Assembly (NCBI RefSeq): GCF_900108185.1
Contig: NZ_FNVA01000001.1
Span: 496,001-560,000, forward strand
DNA from: Bryocella elongata
GTDB taxonomy: Bacteria > Acidobacteriota > Terriglobia > Terriglobales > Acidobacteriaceae
DNA length: 64,000 nt
Direction of reading: 5' to 3'
Of this stretch, positions 53,870 through 61,157 are shown piece after piece. Position numbers and translations under genes: made by a program. The notes beneath the pieces were generated by a model that was given only the letters and a program-made list of their open reading frames with translations, was not told the origin of the DNA and ran no database searches. Position 1 is the first letter of the stretch; each line of letters begins with the position of its first letter.

Positions 53870-55384
53870 TCACTGAAAGAGGATCTTCGCCATCATTCCC
53901 TTGTCTTCGTGCTTCAGAAGGTGGCAGTGAAATACCGACATGCCGCGAATGATCGGATCAGTGAAATCCATGATCAGATCGAGAGTCTGCTGCGGCTTCA
54001 GGTTGACGGTGTCCAGCCATTCCGGGTTCTCGATCAAGCGGCCGTCTTCGCTGTACGTAAGAAAATGGACCTGGTGGATATGAAAGGGATGGACTTCATG
54101 GGTGTCATTCCTCACACGCCAGTGGACATAGTCTCCGATCGAGACCGTGGTCATGGGGCCATCCGTGGGGCTGTACTTTTTCCCATTGATGTAGAAGCCG
54201 TGCTGATCCTCAGTGAAGTCCACCGTGAAGGCAGGTTCGCTACCTTCGAGCTGCTTCGTCATGGCTGCGGAGAGCTGCACAGCCACCGGCTTGGAATGTC
54301 CCGCACGGATATTCGCTGAAACCTGCGTGCGAGGTGCTGCGCTTGTCTCGTCGAGGTCAGCCACGACGAACTCGGGATTCGGGTCGCCGTCTGGTCCCGT
54401 GTCCACGCAAAGACTTCGCAGAGAGGCTTTGCCCGGCGACTCCGGGCCCACAACGATCGCTTCCACGCGTCCTGCCGGAGGGAGCAGAACATGCTGCAGT
54501 TGCCTGGTCGGATGGTTGGGATGGTGGTAGCCCAGGGGCATGCCATCGAAAGCCACGACCGTCATCGAACCGCCGTCTATGGTTAGATCCGCATACAGAT
54601 CGGGAGACGCGTTGACGATGCGCCAGAACTGCTTCTCTCCTGCTGCAATGCCGATTCTTGGGCGCAGGACACCGTTGATCGTGAAGAGCCGCTCGAGCGG
54701 ACCGGTGGCTTCGCCGCATTTCTCTTTCGAGACGTCCGACGCCTCAACCAGAGTCTCTGACCGAGCATCGCCCGGCGTCAGTTGCACGTCGCGCAGGATA
54801 AGGATCTGCTCTTTCAGGCTGCGTATCTCAGGGACATATCGGTCGATGCCTTCCACGACGATAGCGCCTGACATCCCATCCAAAGCCTGCTGATAACTCT
54901 CTCCGTGCGGGTGCGTGTGATACCAGTAGAGCCCGGATGGCTGATTCTCCGGCACGTCGACGGTATACCGAAGGGACTCACCAGGCATCGACATCATCGA
55001 GATCACATCGTCCTGCGGTCTGTTGGGCGATACATGAAGACCATGAAAGTGCAGATTGCTCATATTCGTGCATGGGCCATCTACGCAGGTTTCGGTGGAG
55101 TGCGCCGACATTCGGTTCCTGTAAACCAGGCGGATCTTCGAGCCGGGATTCACCCGAATGATTGGAGGGACCTCCTGGCCGGCGTATAAGAATGCCCCCT
55201 GACCCGTCGATGCATCGTTGATGGCGCTGAGAGTGAATGGAGAGGAGACGGCCGGTGGGACGGGGAGCAGGGTCCCGACGGGTACTGCTACCGTTTGCGC
55301 TGCGAGGGAGGTTGTTCCAGCGATCAAGGCCGCTGCCGCAAGCCGAAGGGCTGTTCTCTCCTGCAGGATTGAGGGACCAGACAT
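53870..55384 (-). CDS. exported multicopper oxidase
   Basis: A 504-residue laccase-like enzyme that oxidises phenols, metals or other donors with oxygen. The signal peptide is ALRLAAAALIAGTTSLAAQ. The four copper-binding motifs are present: LHFHGLHV, YWYHTHPHGE, HPFHIHQVHF and FHCHLLKHEDKGMM, the last with the type-1 Cys, flanking His and a Met axial ligand. There are no methionine-rich inserts like those of CueO. ATG 55384 is preferred; the frame is open 22 codons further up. A UBP zinc-finger gene lies 88 bp upstream in the same direction. Confidence 0.9.
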   Translation of the reverse strand: MSGPSILQERTALRLAAAALIAGTTSLAAQTVAVPVGTLLPVPPAVSSPFTLSAINDASTGQGAFLYAGQEVPPIIRVNPGSKIRLVYRNRMSAHSTETCVDGPCTNMSNLHFHGLHVSPNRPQDDVISMMSMPGESLRYTVDVPENQPSGLYWYHTHPHGESYQQALDGMSGAIVVEGIDRYVPEIRSLKEQILILRDVQLTPGDARSETLVEASDVSKEKCGEATGPLERLFTINGVLRPRIGIAAGEKQFWRIVNASPDLYADLTIDGGSMTVVAFDGMPLGYHHPNHPTRQLQHVLLPPAGRVEAIVVGPESPGKASLRSLCVDTGPDGDPNPEFVVADLDETSAAPRTQVSANIRAGHSKPVAVQLSAAMTKQLEGSEPAFTVDFTEDQHGFYINGKKYSPTDGPMTTVSIGDYVHWRVRNDTHEVHPFHIHQVHFLTYSEDGRLIENPEWLDTVNLKPQQTLDLIMDFTDPIIRGMSVFHCHLLKHEDKGMMAKILFQ

Positions 55385-55472
55385 CGTTACTCTCTTTCCA
55401 GAAACCTTCGAGTTGCCGCACCGGCGTATGACAGCCAGGTCTCGTTGCACTTTGCCTGGCTACCATTTGGAT

Positions 55473-55814
55473 CTACGGGTTCAACAGATCCTGCCAGTTG
55501 CGTGGCACTCGTCCGCGCGGACCCGGTGTTGGTTGAGAACGGGGATGAGACTGCGGTGGCGCCAGGGCAGGGCCATCAAATTGGGCTTGCGTCTCAAAGT
55601 TCCAGAACCAGTTCTCGCCCGGCTCGAAGCTGCGAATCACTGGATGCCCCGTATGCTCGAAGTGTTTTGTGGCATGTTGGCCAGGGGAGTTGTCGCAACA
55701 ACCGATGTGGCCACATTCAGCGCAGCGGCGGAGATGAAACCACCACGTTCCTGCTCTCTCGCACTCGACACAACCTGGACCGCTCGGAACTGCAGCGGGC
55801 TTGATGCCTCTCAT
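55473..55814 (-). CDS. UBP-type zinc-finger protein
   Basis: A 113-residue protein with a zinc finger of the kind that binds the free C-terminus of ubiquitin in eukaryotic deubiquitinases. The pattern is GCVECERAGTWWFHLRRCAE, then CGHIGCCDNSPGQHATKHF and TGHPVIRSFEPGENWFWNF, with its Cys and His ligands intact. The canonical WCY segment is WFWNF here. The tail (about 30 residues) is Pro-rich. ATG 55814 begins MRGIKPA. Such stand-alone bacterial proteins are widespread but of unknown role. Confidence 0.85.
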   Translation of the reverse strand: MRGIKPAAVPSGPGCVECERAGTWWFHLRRCAECGHIGCCDNSPGQHATKHFEHTGHPVIRSFEPGENWFWNFETQAQFDGPALAPPQSHPRSQPTPGPRGRVPRNWQDLLNP

Positions 55815-56236
55815 AGCTTCGCTCCTGTACTCGGGATGCTCTTGATAAGGACCGCAGTTTCCATCGTCGTGATGAACGCTCACGAAGATCGCTAGTACTC
55901 ATCTTGGTCTGAACTCCGGCGCGGGTTCGCCCGGGGCTTTCGCGCTCAGTCTAGTGGTCATTCGCAGGTGAGGGAAGCCCCCTTTCTGGCGGAAGGCGGT
56001 TACCTCATTCGAGTACCTCCGCGGGGACTCACGTGAGGAGATGAGTCGATCTGTGCCGCGTAGCCACGGAGGCGCCGCCTGGTCGCCCCGACACCTTGTT
56101 GGTAGACGTCAAGCGCGGAAGGCCGTTTACGGGCGGAGCCTGCAGTCAATACCCGGAAGGGTAAGGCGTATTGCGCCCGCCCCTGCGATCCTTAAGAGTG
56201 CCTCAGACTCTCTTTGGCGACGGAAAGGTCCGAACC
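55815..56236. other. 422-bp divergent region upstream of the response regulator
   Basis: Between the UBP zinc-finger start (-) and the response regulator start (+). It contains CTCACGTGAG (56028-56037), TACCC-GGAA-GGGTA (56150-56163) and, around it, CAATAC...GTATTG (56147-56173). AAAGG at 56223-56227 is the ribosome binding site of the regulator. No gene seen. Confidence 0.5.
56150..56163. promoter_or_regulatory. TACCC-N4-GGGTA dyad upstream of the response regulator
   Basis: TACCC (56150-56154), GGAA, GGGTA (56159-56163), framed by CAATAC and GTATTG. It lies 73 bp upstream of the regulator's ATG and shares its half-site and spacing with the palindrome at 44101-44124. NarL-type regulators bind TAC-rich inverted heptamers, though with a different length, so autoregulation is a reasonable guess. 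Confidence 0.45.
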
Positions 56237-56875
56237 ATGCATGAAACTCTCCTGAAGGCCATTCGTGTCATGACGGTCGATGATCACCATGTCTTCCGCG
56301 AGGGGATCGGTGCTATGCTCGCCACGCAGAAAGATATGGAACTCGTGGCAGAGGCTTCAACGGGCGAGCAGGCCGTTGAGTTGTACGCTGAGCACAAGCC
56401 TGACATCACGCTGATGGACCTTCGTCTTCCTGGCATCAACGGCATTGACGCGATGTTGCTGATCCGCGAACGCTTTCCTCGGGCGAGGATGATCGTCCTG
56501 ACCACGTATAAGGGCGATGTGCAGGCCTTGCGTGCGCTGAAGGCGGGCGCTGCTGGATATCTGCTGAAGAGCATGTTGCGTGTGTATATGCTGGATACGA
56601 TTCGAGCGGTCCACGCTGGCCAAAAGCGCATTCCTCCCGAGATCGCAGCAGAGATGGCCGAATACGCCGCTGACGATTCTTTGACCACGCGCGAGGTGCA
56701 GGTGCTGAAGAGTGTCGCTGCCGGCAACGCGAATAAGATGATTGCGGACCGGCTAAACATCAGCGAGGACACCGTGAAGGCCCATATGAAGAACATCCTG
56801 TCGAAACTGGGCGCTAATGATCGAACGCATGCCGTGACGATCGCTGCGCGCAGGGGATTTCTCGATCTCAACTAG
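56237..56875 (+). CDS. NarL/LuxR-type response regulator
   Basis: A 212-residue two-component regulator. The receiver domain has the acidic pair VDDHHVF (15-21), phospho-acceptor Asp61 in TLMDLRLPG, VLTTYKG and LLKSML with the conserved Lys. The output domain has a LuxR-type helix-turn-helix: LTTREVQVLKSVAAG, IADRLNISEDTVKAHMKNIL. ATG 56237 follows AAAGG. Its partner could be the HisKA_3 sensor kinase at 61158. Its stop overlaps the convergent gene by 4 bp. Confidence 0.92.
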   Translation: MHETLLKAIRVMTVDDHHVFREGIGAMLATQKDMELVAEASTGEQAVELYAEHKPDITLMDLRLPGINGIDAMLLIRERFPRARMIVLTTYKGDVQALRALKAGAAGYLLKSMLRVYMLDTIRAVHAGQKRIPPEIAAEMAEYAADDSLTTREVQVLKSVAAGNANKMIADRLNISEDTVKAHMKNILSKLGANDRTHAVTIAARRGFLDLN

Positions 56876-58548
56876 ACCGGCGGCTGAGGGGGCGCTGCAG
56901 ACAGATCCCGCAGATATGCATGGATGTCCGCGACTACCACCGAACCCTCGCCAACGCCCGATGCAACGCGCTTGACGGAGCCGGATCGAACATCGCCGAC
57001 TGCGAAGATTCCCGGTCTGGATGTCCGGTAGGGTCCGTGTCCGTGCGCCTGGTCTCCGGCTCCTGTGGTGATGAAGCCCTTGGCATCGAGATTCACACAG
57101 TGACCCAGCCATTCCGTGCAGGGCTCCGCGCCGATCATGACGAAGATGTTCCGTATGGCATGGGTCTCCTCTTCGCCGGTCGTGCGGTCGCGCCATGTAA
57201 GGCCGGTGAGATGAGTATCTCCCTTGAGAGAGACGATCTCAGTGCTTGCGTGCAGGGTGATATGGCGGCTATTCACAATGCGATGGACGAGGTACTCGGA
57301 CATGGTCGCGGCCAGTTCAGGGCCGCGAATGAGAATGTGGACGTGCCTAGCGTAACTCGCGAGATACACGGCCGCCTGCCCCGCGGAGTTTCCTCCACCC
57401 ACGACAACAACGTCCTGCTCGGCGCAGAGCCGCGCTTCGATCGCAGTCGCGGAATAGTGGATCCCGTCCATCTCATAGCGCTCGTAGTTGGGTAAAGACA
57501 GCTTCCGATAGCGCGCCCCGGAAGCAACGACGATTGTCCTCGCGACTAGCCGCGTTCCTCCTTGTAGCGTGATGCCGAAAGGATCGGTACTGCACTCAAC
57601 ACCGGTAACGTTCCGTGAGACGGCGAGCCTGGCGCCGAACTTCTGAGCCTGCGTCTGTGCTCTGGCCGCGAGTTCCATCCCGGAGATGCCAGAAGGGAAG
57701 CCAAGGTAGTTTTCGATGCGAGAACTCGTCCCCGCCTGGCCGCCGGGAGCATTGCCTTCGATCACCACGGTCTTTAGACCTTCTGACGCGGCATAGACGG
57801 CGGCGGCAAGGCCCGCAGGGCCAGCGCCGACCACGGCTACGTCATAGATGGTCTCGGAGCCGATCTCCTCGGCTATCCCCAGTGCGTCGCCGAGTTCCGG
57901 GATGGAGGGATTGCGGTACACCGTTTGTCCTGAAATGACGACCGGAAGATCCTGAGAGCGGAGCTTAAAGGACTGGACGATACCTTCAGCCGAGGAATCG
58001 AGTTCCGTGTCGACCAATCGGTAGGGATAGCTGTTTCTCGAGAGGAAATTCTGAATGCGCAGCGTGTCGACGCCCCGCCCGGAGCCGAGCACGACAACGC
58101 CACCCATCATGTGCTGGATCAGTCCGAGACGCCTGAGCACCACCGCGCGCATGATGATGTCGCTGATGTCCGTCTCTCCGGAAACATACTCACGAAACTG
58201 CTCGCGCTCGATCTTCAGCACGTCAGTCTCCGTGGCAGCGCGAGCGCCGACCAGCGCTTCCCGATAGCTGAACAGATCGAGTTCGCCGGTAAACTCGCGT
58301 TCTTTGTGGATCGTGATGACCGATTCGCGCCCGTCATCGGAGGGGCCGGTGATCAGCACGCTGCCGCGCAGAACGATAAGGAAATCGACGCCACGTGTTC
58401 CTCGATCGTAGATGATTGTGCCGGCACGGTAGTGTTCGACCGTGCCGTACGGGAGGCTACGGTCGACCATCTCCTGGGTAAGCTGCGGGAAGACGAGGTC
58501 ATGCTGGGCATAAGCGTCAGCTTCCGACAGGATGTCACGATTGTTCAC
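56872..58548 (-). CDS. cNMP-binding domain fused to a thioredoxin-reductase-like flavoprotein lacking CxxC
   Basis: A 558-residue fusion. Residues about 25-145 form a cyclic-nucleotide-binding domain (GTIIYDRGTRGVDFLIVLRG, FTGELDLFS). A short thioredoxin-fold-like linker region follows (about 150-225: VVLGSGRGVDTLRIQNFLSR). Then the FAD domain (VAVVGAGPAGLAAAVYAASEG, APGGQAGTSSRIENYLGFP) and the NADPH domain (VVVVGGGNSAGQAAVYLASY). Where thioredoxin reductases have CATC just before that NADPH motif, this protein reads ATAIEARLCAEQ, so no dithiol is present. It cannot reduce thioredoxin in the standard way. ATG 58548. Confidence 0.88.
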   Translation of the reverse strand: MNNRDILSEADAYAQHDLVFPQLTQEMVDRSLPYGTVEHYRAGTIIYDRGTRGVDFLIVLRGSVLITGPSDDGRESVITIHKEREFTGELDLFSYREALVGARAATETDVLKIEREQFREYVSGETDISDIIMRAVVLRRLGLIQHMMGGVVVLGSGRGVDTLRIQNFLSRNSYPYRLVDTELDSSAEGIVQSFKLRSQDLPVVISGQTVYRNPSIPELGDALGIAEEIGSETIYDVAVVGAGPAGLAAAVYAASEGLKTVVIEGNAPGGQAGTSSRIENYLGFPSGISGMELAARAQTQAQKFGARLAVSRNVTGVECSTDPFGITLQGGTRLVARTIVVASGARYRKLSLPNYERYEMDGIHYSATAIEARLCAEQDVVVVGGGNSAGQAAVYLASYARHVHILIRGPELAATMSEYLVHRIVNSRHITLHASTEIVSLKGDTHLTGLTWRDRTTGEEETHAIRNIFVMIGAEPCTEWLGHCVNLDAKGFITTGAGDQAHGHGPYRTSRPGIFAVGDVRSGSVKRVASGVGEGSVVVADIHAYLRDLSAAPPQPPV

Positions 58549-58574
58549 GATCCCACCACTCCTGCGGCCTGTAC

Positions 58575-58600
58575 CTCGAATCGGCTAAGTCCGAATCGAG
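58575..58600. promoter_or_regulatory. near-perfect inverted repeat upstream of the cNMP/flavoprotein gene
   Basis: CTCGAATCGG (58575-58584), spacer CTAAGT, CCGAATCGAG (58591-58600); 9 of 10 positions pair. It starts 27 bp upstream of the ATG at 58548 on the minus strand, a suitable place for a repressor site. Confidence 0.5.
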
Positions 58601-58704
58601 CTGGCCACATGACCAGAGTCTCGGCGAAGCCAGGAGTCGACGCGACCCCAAGGGGAGCGTCGCTGGAGTAGCTCGTTAGGGTGATGACGGCAATGACACG
58701 GCCT

Positions 58705-59496
58705 TTACACAACGCTTCGAATCAATCCGCCCTCGGCGCGGAACGTGGCGCCGTTCGATGCTGAAGATAGCGGGCTGGCCACGTAGGCCACGAGGTGTGC
58801 GACCTCGTCCGCGGCAATGAGACGCTGCAGCAGGGACGATTGCCGATGCCTTGCGAAGAACTCTTTTTCCACCTCTTCGATCGGCGCACCGGGATCAGTC
58901 GCCACCGAACGCAGGAACTGTTCGATGTTCGCGGATTGAGTCGGTCCAGGCAGGACCGTATTCACCGTCACTTTCGTGCCCCTGGTCGTCTCCGCAAGTC
59001 CACGGGAAATTGCAAGCTGCGCGGTCTTCGTCATGCCGTAGTGGATCATGTCGGGTGGGGTCATCACGGCCGATTCGCTGGAGATGAAGATGATGCGGCC
59101 GTTGTCGCGCTGAATCATCCCGGGCAGATAGTGCCGTGCCGTCCGAACTCCGCTGAGCACATTGACCTCAAACAGGTTCAACCAGTCTGCGTCGGGAATG
59201 TCTTCGAACTTCTTTGCCTCATAGATCCCGAGGTTGTTGATGAGGATGTCGGTCTGCGGGACAGCCCGGAAAAGGGCTTCGACTCCAGCGGCACTGCCCA
59301 CGTCAGCGATCACGCCGGTGACCTTGGCATTGGGCATCTCAGCTTGCAACTGTGCTGCCACGGTATGCACGCTCTCTGAGCGTCCCGTGATAACGACATC
59401 CACGCCTTCTGCTGCGAGCTGCCTTGCAATAGCCAGACCGATTCCTGCTGTTCCACCTGTGACGATTCCATGCGAGCCTGCGAGCTTCAGATCCAT
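58705..59496 (-). CDS. SDR-family oxidoreductase
   Basis: A 263-residue classical short-chain dehydrogenase. Cofactor motif TGGTAGIG (13-20), structural NNLG, catalytic Ser in ISSESAV, and HYGMTK with the catalytic Tyr and Lys. Arg in ITGRSE after the second strand favours NADP(H). The substrate is unknown. ATG 59496 follows CAGGAG. Lies between the flavoprotein fusion and the FAD monooxygenase, all on the minus strand. Confidence 0.9.
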   Translation of the reverse strand: MDLKLAGSHGIVTGGTAGIGLAIARQLAAEGVDVVITGRSESVHTVAAQLQAEMPNAKVTGVIADVGSAAGVEALFRAVPQTDILINNLGIYEAKKFEDIPDADWLNLFEVNVLSGVRTARHYLPGMIQRDNGRIIFISSESAVMTPPDMIHYGMTKTAQLAISRGLAETTRGTKVTVNTVLPGPTQSANIEQFLRSVATDPGAPIEEVEKEFFARHRQSSLLQRLIAADEVAHLVAYVASPLSSASNGATFRAEGGLIRSVV

Positions 59497-59622
59497 GTGT
59501 CGATCTCCTGTTTCGTATGATTCATGAACCTTCGGATGCGATGCGCGCTGTCTTGACGATCGTGACACTGCGAAGGGGCTCGTTATGTGGGCGAATCCTG
59601 GTCAACTCAACCGAATGTGCCA

Positions 59623-60744
59623 CTAGTAGCGCGGAAAGCCAGAGCCCAGGCGTCGTCCGTACTGCGCGATCTTTCGTCCTATGGGGAGACGAATCTGCTC
59701 GTACGCCAGCAGAGCTTCGGGCACAGTCTCGTGAGAACGCAGGGCATCCCGCAGGGCCATGGCATCTCCTGCGGCCTTCGATACTCCCATTGCTGTGTGC
59801 GGCCGCACGACGAAAGCCGCATCGCCGAGGAGGGCGACACGGCTGCGGACCATTCGCGGCGTCTCATAGTCGAAGATTCCTTGAACGAATGGCGCGGCCT
59901 CCGCGACCAGCACATCACTGAGCACATCGGGGAGGTCGCGCCGCGCACTCTCACGTAGCTCGTGAAGAGTGACAGAGGAGAGGCCACCAGGCGGAGCCGA
60001 ATAGGTGAGCTGATCTCCGGCTTCGGAGGCCAATGCGTCCTGGAAGCGCTGCTGCGTCAGCGATCGATACCAGACCCAGTTGTATCTACGCTGGCCAGGT
60101 TCGATGCTTCCATCCGCCCCCGCGACCAGATATCCGAGAAACTGCATCCCAGGCGCGTCGTAGAACACGAAGCGACCACTGAGCAGTGCTGCGCTCCGCT
60201 GCGGCAGTTTCAGTTCGGACGCAAGCCCGCGAAATGCGGCGTATCCGGCATAGACGGGCTTCGTCTCCGGAGCTACAAATTCGCGCACATTCGAGCCTAT
60301 GCCATCGGCACCAATGATCAGGTCAGCTTCTACCGGCGGGTCATTCGCAAAGTGCAGCGTCGCGGTGTCTTCACTGTCCTCAACGCGTTGAACGAGAGCG
60401 CCGGCATGATACCGGAGGGCTTCGATCTCCTGCCGGAAGGCGCGGTAAAGAAGATCCCACGACATCTGTCCCTGCGGTGTGTGTGCGGCTCCGAGAACAT
60501 CTCCTGTGCGATCGAGGAAGATGCGTTCCTTCGCTATGACAAGGGAATCGAGAACATCCGCTCGTCCGATCTCCTGAAGGACCTCCGAGACTTCGCTCTG
60601 TGGCACCAGGCCCGCGCCTTTGCCATCCAGACCGCGCTTTGACCGTTCATGAACGGTGACCCGCCATCCGTCACGTTGCAGCAAGGCAGCGGCAAAGAGG
60701 CCGCCGACCGATCCTCCCGCAATACTCACACGGCCTGGCGTCAT
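59623..60744 (-). CDS. FAD-dependent aromatic hydroxylase-like monooxygenase
   Basis: A 373-residue single-component flavoprotein monooxygenase (PHBH fold). FAD motifs: SIAGGSVGGLFAAALLQRDG at the start, ADLIIGADGIGSNVRE (DG motif) and VALLGDAAFVVRPHTAMGVS (GD motif). The substrate may be an aromatic acid or a quinone-like molecule; it cannot be told. ATG 60744 follows GGGAG. The inverted repeat at 60841-60860 lies in its upstream region. SDR and monooxygenase may form one unit with a 126-bp gap. Confidence 0.88.
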   Translation of the reverse strand: MTPGRVSIAGGSVGGLFAAALLQRDGWRVTVHERSKRGLDGKGAGLVPQSEVSEVLQEIGRADVLDSLVIAKERIFLDRTGDVLGAAHTPQGQMSWDLLYRAFRQEIEALRYHAGALVQRVEDSEDTATLHFANDPPVEADLIIGADGIGSNVREFVAPETKPVYAGYAAFRGLASELKLPQRSAALLSGRFVFYDAPGMQFLGYLVAGADGSIEPGQRRYNWVWYRSLTQQRFQDALASEAGDQLTYSAPPGGLSSVTLHELRESARRDLPDVLSDVLVAEAAPFVQGIFDYETPRMVRSRVALLGDAAFVVRPHTAMGVSKAAGDAMALRDALRSHETVPEALLAYEQIRLPIGRKIAQYGRRLGSGFPRY

Positions 60745-61157
60745 CGTTGCGTTGCTCCCATTGCTATCTGCAATAGCCCATCCATACCGTAGTTTCTCTT
60801 GTCCTCTGACCCATGTCGCACTCCTTCCAGGCTGGTGCGTGATCACCTGATGGGGTGATCTCTTGGCCGTCGGCTGTGCGGGGCTAGCCCACGATCTGGC
60901 AAGCAGGCAAATCGGCAACGGGAACCTGGATATGCCACGCGACGACACTCCGCCGGGAAGTTTCTGTCCGTACCGAACAACACCGACTCTGGTCCAGACT
61001 CGGAGTATCGAAGCTGGCCAGATTGAACGCGATCGCCTGCGATCTCGCCTCCTGGAGCACACTCAGGAAGAGGGTAGGTTGAGGTTAGACTCGAATGATG
61101 GCCCCGGGCGCAGCAGTGCAAGTGATCCTGGCTCCCTCCAAGCTTGGGGTCGCGCGG
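60745..61157. other. 413-bp divergent region between the monooxygenase and the sensor kinase
   Basis: It holds the dyad at 60841-60860. The overlapping open frames on both strands are of low quality, rich in Arg, Pro and Ser. The kinase frame may begin within it, at ATG 61095. Confidence 0.4.
60841..60860. promoter_or_regulatory. inverted repeat GATCACC-N6-GGTGATC, possible operator
   Basis: Perfect 7-bp arms (60841-60847 and 60854-60860), 96 bp upstream of the monooxygenase start. Size and spacing suit a GntR- or TetR-type site; no regulator gene of those families is adjacent. Confidence 0.45.

Noticed and set aside
50173-55384. Copper-efflux system (CusA-like pump plus oxidase)
   Set aside because: The pump has the HAE1 rather than heavy-metal pattern, the oxidase lacks Met-rich inserts, and 409 bp separate them.
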